This document shows positions 45,030 to 54,217 of a stretch of 64,000 bases of DNA, one piece after another. The notes under the pieces are model-generated. The model was not told where the DNA came from, ran no database searches, and saw nothing but the letters and a program-made list of their open reading frames with translations. The stretch spans positions 1 to 64,000 of the forward strand of contig JBDTOT010000023.1 in assembly GCA_039933105.1 (NCBI GenBank), in the 5' to 3' direction. The translations under genes and the position numbers were made by a program. How positions within the stretch are numbered: the stretch's first letter is position 1; every line of letters starts with the position of its first letter. This stretch comes from FEN-1219 sp039933105 (lineage in GTDB: Bacteria > Pseudomonadota > Gammaproteobacteria > Steroidobacterales > Rariloculaceae).

Positions 45030-45578
45030 ATGGCCGTTAGACCGATCCTTCGCCTTGGGCACCCGACGCTGCGCGAAATCGCAGCGCCGATACAGGCGTT
45101 CGACACGCCCGAGCTGCATGCGCTGGTCGAGGACATGCTGGACACCATGCGTGCCAACGACGGCGCCGGCCTCGCCGCGATCCAGATCGGCGTGCTCCAG
45201 CGTGTCGTGATCTTCGGTCTCGACTATAGCCCCCGTTATCCGAACGCCGAGCCGGTGCCTCTGACCGTACTCGTGAACCCAGAGATCGAGCCCATCGGCA
45301 CCGAGCGCACCCCCGGTTGGGAGGGCTGTCTCAGCGTGCCGGGCATGCGCGGGCTAGTGCCGCGTTACCACGAGATCCGCTACCGCGGATTCGATCAGTT
45401 CGGCCAGCCTGTCGAGCGCACGGTCACCGACTTCCACGCGCGCGTCGTGCAGCACGAGTGCGATCACCTCGACGGTATTCTCTATCCGCAACGTATCGAA
45501 GACATGCGCCAGTTCGGATTCACGGACGAGTTGCTCGCGAGCGGCACATTGCCGATAGCCGCAGCGGCCGCTGACTAG
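45030..45578 (+). CDS. def: peptide deformylase
   Basis: The 182-residue enzyme has all three motifs: G-A-G-L-A-A-I-Q-I-G, E98-G-C100-L-S-V-P-G and Q141-H142-E143-C-D-H146. C100, H142 and H146 bind the metal. It removes formyl groups from nascent chains. No fmt gene is adjacent; a cytochrome c gene starts one base after its stop. Confidence 0.96.
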   Translation: MAVRPILRLGHPTLREIAAPIQAFDTPELHALVEDMLDTMRANDGAGLAAIQIGVLQRVVIFGLDYSPRYPNAEPVPLTVLVNPEIEPIGTERTPGWEGCLSVPGMRGLVPRYHEIRYRGFDQFGQPVERTVTDFHARVVQHECDHLDGILYPQRIEDMRQFGFTDELLASGTLPIAAAAAD

Positions 45579-45579
45579 A

Positions 45580-46020
45580 ATGCACGTCGATCGTTCACCC
45601 ACCGGTCGTGTGGCGGCCGTGGCCTTCCTGACTGCGGTGTGCGCGCTCGCCGGCATCGTTGCTCTGGCGCAAACGGAGCCGCGCACGCTGCGCGACGGCG
45701 TGTTCTCGGCCGCTCAAGCCGCGCGCGGACAGCGCATCTTCAAGTCGATCTGCGTGGATTGTCACGAGATCGAAGAGTTCACGGGGGCGGGCGCCTACTT
45801 GGAAGAACACGACGGCAAGCCGTTGTGGGACACGTTCGACTTCGTCTCGGAGAACATGCCGGACGACGATCCTGGCTCGCTCAAGCCCGCCGACTACACG
45901 GCCGTGCTCGCGTACATTTTCAGCGTGTATGGTTTGCCGGCGGGCGACGCTGATTTGCCGGACGACCGCGCGGTGCTCGAAGCGATCACGATCACGCGCC
46001 CGGGATCTCCCGGCGGGTAA
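45580..46020 (+). CDS. secreted cytochrome c family protein
   Basis: The 146-residue protein has a signal peptide (about residues 1-30, ending A-L-A-Q) and a haem motif C58-V-D-C61-H62. The Met ligand is probably in S-E-N-M-P-D-D-D. It begins one base after the def stop, so it may be transcribed with def. It could serve the PQQ enzymes of the window. Confidence 0.88.
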   Translation: MHVDRSPTGRVAAVAFLTAVCALAGIVALAQTEPRTLRDGVFSAAQAARGQRIFKSICVDCHEIEEFTGAGAYLEEHDGKPLWDTFDFVSENMPDDDPGSLKPADYTAVLAYIFSVYGLPAGDADLPDDRAVLEAITITRPGSPGG

Positions 46021-46060
46021 CGCCGGTCGACGTCGACAACGGCCATGTTCCGATGCGTGG

Positions 46061-48130
46061 CTACCAGATTCGAACGCGCTGGTCCGGCGGCAGATAGAGC
46101 TTCGCCATCGTTTTCACGTTGAATGCCCGATACCACTCGTCCATGTTGCGCACCGGGCCGTTCGAGCGAAACTCCGCAGGCGAGTGCGGATCGGACACGA
46201 CTTGGCGGCGCAGCTGACCTTCGCGGATCAGCGAGCGCCAGATTTGTCCGAAGCCAAGGAAGAAACGCTGAACGCCCGTGAAGCCGTCGATGATCGGCGG
46301 CTCTTTACCGTTCAACGAGATCTTGTAAGCCTCGAGCGCGACGTTGAGGCCGCCGAGGTCGCCAATGTTCTCACCGAGCGTGAAGCGACCGTCCACGAAC
46401 AGCCCGGGCAGGGGTTCGAACTTCTGGTACTGATCCGCTAGCTTGCTCGTGAGCTCCTGGAAACGGTGTTCGTCGTCCGCGTTCCACCAGCTGCGCAATA
46501 CGCCGTGCTCGTCCGATTTTGCGCCTTGGTCGTCGAAGCCGTGTCCCATCTCGTGCCCGATCACGGCGCCGATCGCGCCGTAGTTCACCGCCGGATCTGC
46601 GTTCAAATCGAAGAACGGTGGTTGGAGGATCGCCGCGGGGAACACGATCTCGTTCCACGAGAAGCGGTAGTAAGCGTTCACCGTTTGGGGAGACATTCCC
46701 CATTCGCCGCGATCGGCAGGTTTGGTCAAGCGCTCGAGATCGCGCGCACGCGCGAATGCTGCTTCGCGCTTACGATTAGCGAAGGGTTCGTCGGGCGCGA
46801 TCTCGAGCGCGGTGTAATCGCGCCATCGGTCCGGATAACCGATTTTGACGTTGATCGTCTCGAGCTTTCGCAACGCGGCGCTTTTCGTTGTCTTGCTCAT
46901 CCACGCGAGCTGCGAGATTCGAGCTCGATAGGCCGCGCGCAGATTTTCGACGAGCGCGCGCATCGCCTCTTTCGATTGCGGCGAGAAATACCGCTTCACG
47001 TAGAGTTGGCCCGAGGCTTCGCCCATGGACGGGCCGCTCAACGCGCCCACGGCGCGCCGCCAGCGCTCGAGTTGGTCGGGCTGTCCGGAGATCGTGCGAC
47101 CAAAGAATTCGAACCGGGCCTCGTCGAACGCCTTCGGCAACACGTCCGCCATTCGATCGAGGTAGTGAAAGGTCATGTAGGCGCGCCAGGTCTCGACCGG
47201 CGTGGCGCGGAACAATTTGGCCAATCCCTGCACGGCATCCGGCTGCGCGACCACGAAGAAGTCCTGGCTCGGTGCGCCGAAACTCGCGAGGCTCGCATCC
47301 CACGGCAGCTCGGGGGCAAAAGCTCTGAGCTCGGCCCCGGATTTCGGGTTGTAGGTCAAGTCGCGGTCGCGGGATTTGTCGCGTGTCCAGTGAAGCGCCG
47401 CGATCTTGCGCTCAACTTCGACGATCGCGTCGGCGCTCGCGGCGGCAGCCGGGTATGCGGCGAGGGTGAGTAGCGTTTCGATGTAAGTGTGGTATTTCGT
47501 TCGCGCCTCGGCGAACCGCGCGTCTTCCTTCAAGTAGTAGTCGCGATCGGGCATGCCGAGGCCCGATTGTGCGACGCCGATGACGTAGACGTCAGGACGT
47601 TTCTCATCCGTGTCTACGAACAGGCCAATCGGCAGATTACCGGCGGTGTCCCTTGCAGCGGCGAATGCCACGATGTCTTCGTGCGTTCGCGCCGCCGCGA
47701 TTCGCGCCAAGTCCGGTCTCGCAGGCGCGAGGTTTTTAGCCTCGATCGCGGCGGCGTCGAGGTACGCGCGATAGTGATCGATGGCCTTGCGCTCGGGAGA
47801 TCCGGCCGTGATGGGCCCTTTGGCAGCGTCCTCGACGGCGTCGCGCACATGGCCTTCCGACTCGGCGCGTAATGTGTCGAAGGAGCCCCAGCGTGAACGG
47901 TCCGGCGGGATCTGTGTCGTCTTCATCCACGTGCCGCCGACGTAGTGGCAGAAGTCATCGCCCGGCTCGATCGAGCGGTCCATGCCCGCAATGTCGAAAC
48001 CCCACGTGCCGATGGTGGCCTTGCCGATGGCGGCGCGGGCGGTGCGCCAGAAATTGGTTACGCCGAGGCCCACGGCCACGGCCGACGCAGTACCCACGAG
48101 AACGGCGCGACGATTCAAAAGCGGAGACAT
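46061..48130 (-). CDS. M13 family metallopeptidase (neprilysin-like), Tat-type signal
   Basis: The 689-residue protein has H526-E527-M-G-H530 in I-G-H-E-M-G-H-G-F-D, the E-N-I-G-D motif with the third zinc ligand, and a short C-terminus V-R-I-W in place of the usual C-x-x-W. Length is that of bacterial PepO. The N-terminus has N-R-R-A-V-L-V-G-T-A, so it may use Tat; a Sec signal is possible. It probably degrades oligopeptides in the periplasm. Confidence 0.92.
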   Translation of the reverse strand: MSPLLNRRAVLVGTASAVAVGLGVTNFWRTARAAIGKATIGTWGFDIAGMDRSIEPGDDFCHYVGGTWMKTTQIPPDRSRWGSFDTLRAESEGHVRDAVEDAAKGPITAGSPERKAIDHYRAYLDAAAIEAKNLAPARPDLARIAAARTHEDIVAFAAARDTAGNLPIGLFVDTDEKRPDVYVIGVAQSGLGMPDRDYYLKEDARFAEARTKYHTYIETLLTLAAYPAAAASADAIVEVERKIAALHWTRDKSRDRDLTYNPKSGAELRAFAPELPWDASLASFGAPSQDFFVVAQPDAVQGLAKLFRATPVETWRAYMTFHYLDRMADVLPKAFDEARFEFFGRTISGQPDQLERWRRAVGALSGPSMGEASGQLYVKRYFSPQSKEAMRALVENLRAAYRARISQLAWMSKTTKSAALRKLETINVKIGYPDRWRDYTALEIAPDEPFANRKREAAFARARDLERLTKPADRGEWGMSPQTVNAYYRFSWNEIVFPAAILQPPFFDLNADPAVNYGAIGAVIGHEMGHGFDDQGAKSDEHGVLRSWWNADDEHRFQELTSKLADQYQKFEPLPGLFVDGRFTLGENIGDLGGLNVALEAYKISLNGKEPPIIDGFTGVQRFFLGFGQIWRSLIREGQLRRQVVSDPHSPAEFRSNGPVRNMDEWYRAFNVKTMAKLYLPPDQRVRIW

Positions 48131-48366
48131 GGCTTCCCCCTCGTATGGCGGCGGTGAGAATCATCGCCCGCGTGGCGCGCTCGTGAAGTCGATCCACGAG
48201 GCGACACGTTGAACGATAGTACTTTCGAAAACGCGAGGCCATCGGGGCGCGGCCGGTGTCGTCGGGGGGCTTGCTTCGTAGACGGCGGCGCACAACCATA
48301 GCGGCGAGTCAGCCGAGGTGGCCCTTATCGGGCCGGCGAACCGTGTTCTTGATCGGGAGATTCCGC

Positions 48367-48825
48367 ATGGCCACTGCCCATCGCGCCTCGCGCGTCATCG
48401 TCGCCGCGTTTGGTCTCGTCATCGCGGCAGGCGCGGCCGCTCATCACTCGTACGCCATGTTCGAGCCTGCGCGGACGGCGACCGTCACGGGCACGGTTGC
48501 GAAGCTCGAGTGGACGAATCCGCACGTGTTCATCTGGATGTACGTGCCGAACGCGGCGCGCGACAACGGGTTCGATTTGTATGCGTTCGAGAATGGGTCG
48601 CCGAACGTGCTGCTGAAGCGGGGATGGTCCAAGGAGACATTCGCGGTCGGCGAGAAACTATCGATCGCCTATTGGCCGCTCGCCGACGGGCGCACGGGTG
48701 GGCACTTCGCAGTCGCCACGCGCGTGGACGGCAGCGTCATTCGCGGCGCGGGCGGGCCCGGTGGCGGTGTCGACGCCTCGGACGCCGTCGGTGCACCCAC
48801 GGCACCGCCGGCAGGTAAGCCGTGA
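48367..48825 (+). CDS. DUF6152 family small periplasmic protein, long tail
   Basis: The 152-residue protein has a signal peptide ending A-A-A directly before H26-H27-S28, and the second His (in N-P-H) at mature position 28. It carries a Gly/Ala/Pro tail of about 35 residues that the other copies lack. GGGAG lies seven bases before ATG 48367. The stop overlaps the GTG of the partner gene (GTGA). Confidence 0.86.
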   Translation: MATAHRASRVIVAAFGLVIAAGAAAHHSYAMFEPARTATVTGTVAKLEWTNPHVFIWMYVPNAARDNGFDLYAFENGSPNVLLKRGWSKETFAVGEKLSIAYWPLADGRTGGHFAVATRVDGSVIRGAGGPGGGVDASDAVGAPTAPPAGKP

Positions 48826-49586
48826 GCACACGCACGAACCGATGTTGGCGTTGGGGCGGCGCGTTGCTGGGTGCGCTCGTTACCGTCACCGCCTCGGCTC
48901 AGCCGGCGAGTAACCTGCCGGGCGCTACCTACGCCTCGCTCGCGAAGCTGCCCGACTGGAGCGGATGGTGGGGCTTCGGACAAGCAGGGCAGGACGAGCT
49001 GCGAACGCACCCGTTGCCGCTGCAGCCTGCGGCGCGCGATGCCGCCCGCGCCGCGGGACCCGATGCGGATCCGCTGCGCTACTGTCGGCCGTTGCAGTTC
49101 ACGGGCTCGAGCGGAGGCTTCACGGAAGCGGTCGAGTTCTTGTTCACACCGGGCCGCGTGACCGTGACGAACGAGCGCGGCCTGGTTCGGCGCATCTACT
49201 CCGATGGCCGGGGGATGTCCGCGGAGCCCGATCCGACGAACACCGGCGTGTCGATCGGCCGTTGGGAGGGCGAGATGCTCATCGTCGAAACGCGAGGCAT
49301 CAATCCGCTCGCGTCGTATGGCGGTGTGCCGATCGGTAAGAATGTGCGGATCACCGAGCGCATATTCCTCAAGGATCCGGGCACGCTGCAGATCGATGTC
49401 GTGACCGAAGCGCCCGACGTGCTCACGCAGCCCGATCGCCGGACGCGCCTCTACCAGCGCGTCGGGAAAACCATGGCGAACGAGATCACGTGGTGCACCG
49501 AGTACGATCGCTCGATCGAGCCGGGCTCGGGCAAACAGCGTTTCGACCTGACGCCGCCCGCCGATTTGCCGCCGCCGCCGCGCTAG
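48822..49586 (+). CDS. secreted two-Cys DUF6152-partner family protein
   Basis: The 254-residue protein starts at GTG 48822, overlapping the DUF6152 stop. It has a signal peptide (A-S-A-Q near residue 27), then W-S-G-W-W. Family motifs are R-Y-C-R-P, R-I-Y-S-D-G-R, G-V-S-I-G-R-W-E-G-E-M-L-I-V-E-T, I-T-E-R-I, and a second Cys in I-T-W-C-T-E-Y. The order here is DUF6152 then partner, opposite to the pairs at 26132 and 33206. Confidence 0.83.
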   Translation: MSTRTNRCWRWGGALLGALVTVTASAQPASNLPGATYASLAKLPDWSGWWGFGQAGQDELRTHPLPLQPAARDAARAAGPDADPLRYCRPLQFTGSSGGFTEAVEFLFTPGRVTVTNERGLVRRIYSDGRGMSAEPDPTNTGVSIGRWEGEMLIVETRGINPLASYGGVPIGKNVRITERIFLKDPGTLQIDVVTEAPDVLTQPDRRTRLYQRVGKTMANEITWCTEYDRSIEPGSGKQRFDLTPPADLPPPPR

Positions 49587-49594
49587 CTCGAAGA

Positions 49595-51355
49595 TCAGCG
49601 CGTCGGCAGCGCGAACACGAACAGCTTGTTGCGGCTGTCGTTGGGCGCGACATCCGGCGTCAGCCGCGAGAGCCCGCCCGTCATGTTGGAGCGGCCGGTG
49701 CTCACCGCTACGTACTGCTTGCCGCCGGCTTCGAACGTGATCGGGTGCCCGGTGACCTGCGAGCCTACATTCGTTTCCCACAGCACCTTGCCCGTCGTCG
49801 CGTCGAACGCACGAAAGTTGCCCGCCACGTCGCCGCCGAATACGAGGTCGCCCGCCGTTGCGACGAGCGCCGTCACGCCCGCGCGCGTGTCGAACCGCCA
49901 CACGGCCTTGCCGGTCTCGGCCGAGAGCGCGCGCACCGTGCCGACCTTACCGTCCGCGTCCGGCGTGATCATTGTCTCGCCGCTGATGGCGTAGAGAAGC
50001 TCCGGTTTTCGCTCGGTCGTCGCGGCCGTGGTCACGTTCCAGCAGGTGTTCTGCAACGGCATGTACATGGCCTTCGTGCGCGGGCTGTATGCGCCGGCAG
50101 GCCAGTTCTTGCCTCCGTTCGTCGTCGGGCAGATGAACAGCGTTTGATTCGCCGCGGTGAACAAGGCTTTTTCGTTGACCGTGACCTTGCCGGTGGCGCC
50201 GTCGATACCCGCGACCACATTCTGGAAGATGGTCGGCCGTGCCCACAGAAATTCGCCCGTGACGCGATCGAGCGTGTAGACGAGGCCGGTCTTGCCGGGT
50301 ATTCCCGTCACGACTTTGCGGTGCTCGCCGGGCTTCAGCCGAGGGTTGATCCACGGCACTTCGCTCTTGTCGGGCGCAACGGCCGTGTCGAGCAGAATTC
50401 GCTCGAACGGGTGATCGAGATCCCAGTGGTCGACGACGTGCTGGTAGTACCACGCGGTTTCGCCGGTGGCCGGACGCAGCGCGAGCGTCGAGTTGTGGTA
50501 GAGGTACTGCTTGTCATTGCCGGCCAGCAGGAACTTCGGTGCCGGTGCCGTGACCGACGTGCCCATATAGATGAGATCGAGCTCGGGGTCGTAGCTCGGC
50601 ATCATCCACGCGCCGACGTGCCAACGGCCCGAATCCGGTATGTCGCCCCAACTGTCGCCGCCGGGCTCGCCAGGTTTCGGGATCGTGCGCTTGCGCCACA
50701 GTTCCTTACCGGTGTGCGCGTCGTGCGCCGTGATCACGCACGCATCGGGCCCGCCCTGCGGCTGGCAATTGCGGCCCGAGATCAGCTTGCCCGCGACGAC
50801 GAAAGGCGCCGTGCCCTGTTTCACGTGACTCACGTGATAGTCGAAGACCTTGTTCTCCCACACGAGCTTGCCGGTCGCTGCATCGAGCGCGTAGATCGTG
50901 TTGTCGGCGCCGTTGTCGATGATCAGTCGATCGTAGATCGCGAGGTTGCGATTCGTCTGCGGGAACGGCACGAACTTGCCCAGATCTTCCGGGAGTGCGC
51001 GACGGTGTTCCCAGAGTGTCTTGCCGGTCGCCGCGTCGAGCGCGACGGTGTGGTCCGACGGGTTGGGGAAATACATGACGCCGTCGTGCACGATCGGCGT
51101 GCCTTCCTGCGACGGCGCGTCGTCGAGGTCGATCGACCATGCGACCTTCAAACTACCGACGTTGCTGCGGTTGATCTGGTCGAGTGGGCTGTAGCCCCAC
51201 GCATCGAATGTGCGCCGCCACATGAGCCAGTCGGCGTCGTCCGGGTGCCTAAGCATCGCGTCGGTCACGGGGCGGAACTCGTGCTCGGCGGCATTCGCGC
51301 CGATAGCGGCGGCGAAGCAGAGCGAAACAGCGAGTAGGGTGGTGCGGGTTGGCAT
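49595..51355 (-). CDS. PQQ-dependent dehydrogenase, alcohol dehydrogenase type
   Basis: The 586-residue protein has a signal peptide (G-A-N-A near residue 22) and a PQQ propeller with Y-S-P-L-D-Q-I-N, repeated A-x-D-A-A-T-G-K motifs, and V-D-H-W-D-L-D-H, whose W-D supplies the candidate catalytic Asp. No adjacent-Cys pair is visible, and no haem-c domain is fused. CCCCC on the plus strand (51365-51369) gives GGGGG nine bases before ATG 51355. Its stop faces the partner protein stop. Confidence 0.9.
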   Translation of the reverse strand: MPTRTTLLAVSLCFAAAIGANAAEHEFRPVTDAMLRHPDDADWLMWRRTFDAWGYSPLDQINRSNVGSLKVAWSIDLDDAPSQEGTPIVHDGVMYFPNPSDHTVALDAATGKTLWEHRRALPEDLGKFVPFPQTNRNLAIYDRLIIDNGADNTIYALDAATGKLVWENKVFDYHVSHVKQGTAPFVVAGKLISGRNCQPQGGPDACVITAHDAHTGKELWRKRTIPKPGEPGGDSWGDIPDSGRWHVGAWMMPSYDPELDLIYMGTSVTAPAPKFLLAGNDKQYLYHNSTLALRPATGETAWYYQHVVDHWDLDHPFERILLDTAVAPDKSEVPWINPRLKPGEHRKVVTGIPGKTGLVYTLDRVTGEFLWARPTIFQNVVAGIDGATGKVTVNEKALFTAANQTLFICPTTNGGKNWPAGAYSPRTKAMYMPLQNTCWNVTTAATTERKPELLYAISGETMITPDADGKVGTVRALSAETGKAVWRFDTRAGVTALVATAGDLVFGGDVAGNFRAFDATTGKVLWETNVGSQVTGHPITFEAGGKQYVAVSTGRSNMTGGLSRLTPDVAPNDSRNKLFVFALPTR

Positions 51356-51521
51356 CGGCAAGGTCCCCCTTCGTTAGCGGCGATTCGAATTGTCGCTCAA
51401 GCGTGCGTCGCTGCGACAGTCCGGGCTAGCCCGCAGCGCGCGCTTCAAGATCGTCGCGACCGGGTTCCGCGGAATGCTGGGCGGAGTGTTCGCGGAGTTG
51501 TAGAGTACGCTGCACTCCGCC

Positions 51522-52985
51522 ATGGCCTTCAAGCTGCACACTCACTGGTCACGTCGCGACCTGCTCGGCAGGGCCGCTCTCGTGCTCGGCGCCGGCGCGG
51601 TTCCCTCGCTGCTCGCGCGTGCGCAGCAGGTCGGCAGCGTGATGGGGGCGCTAAGTACCTACATGGTCGGCGCGCGCGCGCGTTCGGTGCCCGCACGCGT
51701 GCTCGAGCAAGCGAAGTTCCACATTCTCGACACGCTGGCCGCGATGATCTCCGGATCGCAGTTGCGGCCGGGCATCGCCGCGCTGCGATTTGCGGCGGCA
51801 CAGGCGGCGGGGGGCAGCGCCACGGTCGTCGCTACCAAAACGTTGCTGAATCCACTCGAAGCCGCGTTCGTAAATGGCGTGCTCGCGCATTCGGACGAGA
51901 CCGATGACTCGCATGGGCAGTCGCAGTCGCATCCGGGCTCGGCCGTGGTGCCGGCCGCGCTCGCAATGGCCGAAGCAGTGGGTGCGAGCGGCGAGCAGTT
52001 CCTGCGCGCCGTGACGTTGGGGTATGACGTCGGCCCGCGTATCACGATGGCACTCGGCGGCACTGCGTTTAGAACCGACTCGCGGCGTAGCACGCATGCG
52101 TTCGCGGGTACGTTCGGGGCGGCAGCTGCCGCGGGCAGCCTGGCCGCTCTCGACGAGCAGCAGATGCGCTGGTTGCTCGACTACGCGTCGCAGCAGGCCG
52201 CCGGCTACGCCGTGTGGGGACGCGATACGGAACACGTCGAGAAGGCGTTCGTGTTCGGCGGCATGCCGGCCCGCGCGGGCGTGACGGCCGCCGAAGTCGT
52301 GCGCGCAGGGTGGACCGGCGTCGACGACGTATTCTCGGGCGAGGACAACTTCTTTCGCGTCAATGCGCCGGGCGCGAAACTCGAATTGCTCGTCGAGGCG
52401 CTCGGCGAGCGCTACGAGATCGCCAACACGGATATCAAGAAGTGGACCGTCGGCACGCCCATCCAGGCTCCACTCGATGCGCTCGAGACTTTGTTGCGGC
52501 GGCACGGCTTCTCCGTAGCCGACGTGACCGAGGTCGTGGTGCGGCTCGCGCCTGCGGTCGGTTCGGTCGTCGACAACCGCGACATTCCCGATATCTGCCT
52601 GCAGCACATACTCGCGGTCATGCTCGTCGACGGAACGGTGTCGTTCCATGCGGCGCATGACATGGCGCGCATGCAGGATCCGATCGTGCTGCACGAGCGG
52701 CGCAAGGTTCGCTACGTGCCGGACGCCGAGCTCACCGCGCTGCTGCCGGTTCGCGTCGCGATAGTCGAAGTCGCGTTGCGTGACGGCACGCGGCATAGCG
52801 AGCGCGTGCAAGCGGTGCGCGGCACGCCTCGCAATCCGATGGGGCGGGACGAGATCGTTGCCAAAGCGCGCGACCTGATCGGGCCGGTGCTCAGCGGCGC
52901 CACGGCGGATCGGCTGATCGACAAGCTGCTCGCGCTGGAGACGCTCGGTGACATTCGCGCGCTGCGGCCGTTGCTGCAGCGATAG
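51522..52985 (+). CDS. Tat-exported MmgE/PrpD family protein
   Basis: The 487-residue protein has S-R-R-D-L-L-G-R-A-A at residues 10-19, a twin-arginine signal, and then the MmgE/PrpD fold: I-L-D-T-L-A-A-M-I-S-G, H-S-D-E-T-D-D-S-H and L-G-Y-D-V-G-P-R. The family includes cytoplasmic dehydratases (2-methylcitrate, aconitate) and itaconate enzymes; export is unusual. It ends 17 bases before the MetE-like gene. Confidence 0.87.
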   Translation: MAFKLHTHWSRRDLLGRAALVLGAGAVPSLLARAQQVGSVMGALSTYMVGARARSVPARVLEQAKFHILDTLAAMISGSQLRPGIAALRFAAAQAAGGSATVVATKTLLNPLEAAFVNGVLAHSDETDDSHGQSQSHPGSAVVPAALAMAEAVGASGEQFLRAVTLGYDVGPRITMALGGTAFRTDSRRSTHAFAGTFGAAAAAGSLAALDEQQMRWLLDYASQQAAGYAVWGRDTEHVEKAFVFGGMPARAGVTAAEVVRAGWTGVDDVFSGEDNFFRVNAPGAKLELLVEALGERYEIANTDIKKWTVGTPIQAPLDALETLLRRHGFSVADVTEVVVRLAPAVGSVVDNRDIPDICLQHILAVMLVDGTVSFHAAHDMARMQDPIVLHERRKVRYVPDAELTALLPVRVAIVEVALRDGTRHSERVQAVRGTPRNPMGRDEIVAKARDLIGPVLSGATADRLIDKLLALETLGDIRALRPLLQR

Positions 52986-53002
52986 CTTTTCAAGGAGGCT
53001 GC

Positions 53003-54169
53003 ATGAAACGTAGCACTGACCGCATTCTTACGACGCACGCGGGCAGCCTGCCGCGGCCCGACTATCTGCTCGAAGGCTATCGCGAGCGGCCCGCGGAGCC
53101 GTCGACGTCGGCGCTCCTGCGCGGCGCAGTCGCCGAGGTCGTGGCGCAGCAGGTCGTGGCTGGCATTGATGTCGTCAACGATGGCGAGTATGGCAAGCCC
53201 ATGACGGAAGCAGTCGACTATGGCGCGTGGGCCACGTATGTCTCCGGCAGGCTGAGCGGCTTCGAGCAGCGCGAGCTCACGAACGTCGCAGGCGTACTCA
53301 AGGAGATCATGGGGGACAGTAAGGATCGGAAGGACTTCGCCGCGTTCTACGCGGCCGGTTCCCCCATGGTCGAGCGTCGTGGGCCGCCGCGCGTCTCGAT
53401 CAATGTCGGACCGATTGCATACACCGGCCAGGCGCTCGTCCAGCGCGACATCGATAACTTCAAGGCGGCGCTCGGCGCGGCGCCGGCCGAAGATGCGTAC
53501 TTGAGCGCTGTCTTCACGGGTGTGCAGTTCGGCAAGAGCGAGTACTACCGAAGCAGCGAGGAACAGGCGGTGGCCTGCGCCGAGGCCATGCGCGAGGAGT
53601 ACCAGGCGATCGTGAATGCGGGCCTGAACGTGCAGATCGACGACCCGATCCTCGTCAACGTCTACGAGTTTCGCTATTCGGAAAACCGCGATGTAGCCGC
53701 TTTCCGCAAGTGGGCGGCCGAGCACGTGGCGCTCGTGAACCATGCGCTCGAGGGCATTCCGGAGGAGCGCATTCGCTATCACCTATGTTGGGGCAGCTGG
53801 CACGGGCCGCACAGCGCCGACCTGCCGATGCGGGACGTCATCGATCTGTTGCTGAAGGTCAAAGCCAGTCAGTACTCGTTCGAGGCGGCGAACCCGCAGC
53901 ACGAGCACGAGTGGAAGGTGTGGAAGGACGTGAAGCTGCCTGCGGGGCGCGCGCTGATCCCCGGCGTCGTCACGCACAAGACGACGATCCTCGAGCATCC
54001 CGAGACCGTGTGCGACCGGATCGTGCGCTACGCGAACGTGGTGGGTCGCGAGAACGTGATCGCGGGAACCGATTGCGGAATGGGCGGACGCATTCACCCT
54101 CAGGTTGCATGGGCCAAGCTGAAAGCGCTCGCAGAGGGCGCCGCGCTCGCCACCGAGCAGCTATGGTGA
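53003..54169 (+). CDS. MetE-like (cobalamin-independent methionine synthase II family) protein
   Basis: The 388-residue protein resembles the C-terminal half of MetE. Landmarks are T-T-H-A-G-S-L-P-R-P, V-V-N-D-G-E-Y-G-K-P, Y-H-L-C-W-G-S-W-H and a late G-T-D-C-G-M-G-G-R, whose His/Cys residues bind zinc in the family. Stand-alone members act on catabolic methyl donors or remain uncharacterised. GGAGG lies nine bases before the ATG. It may be co-transcribed with the exported MmgE/PrpD gene. Confidence 0.87.
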   Translation: MKRSTDRILTTHAGSLPRPDYLLEGYRERPAEPSTSALLRGAVAEVVAQQVVAGIDVVNDGEYGKPMTEAVDYGAWATYVSGRLSGFEQRELTNVAGVLKEIMGDSKDRKDFAAFYAAGSPMVERRGPPRVSINVGPIAYTGQALVQRDIDNFKAALGAAPAEDAYLSAVFTGVQFGKSEYYRSSEEQAVACAEAMREEYQAIVNAGLNVQIDDPILVNVYEFRYSENRDVAAFRKWAAEHVALVNHALEGIPEERIRYHLCWGSWHGPHSADLPMRDVIDLLLKVKASQYSFEAANPQHEHEWKVWKDVKLPAGRALIPGVVTHKTTILEHPETVCDRIVRYANVVGRENVIAGTDCGMGGRIHPQVAWAKLKALAEGAALATEQLW

Positions 54170-54217
54170 CCGGGCCGTTCTGGCTAGTAATAAACATAAG
54201 AATGAGTGCGTAACTTC

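Noticed and set aside
49490..51337. Open frame of 615 codons on the plus strand
   Set aside because: It is the shadow of the PQQ dehydrogenase gene on the other strand; composition is Arg-rich and without motifs.
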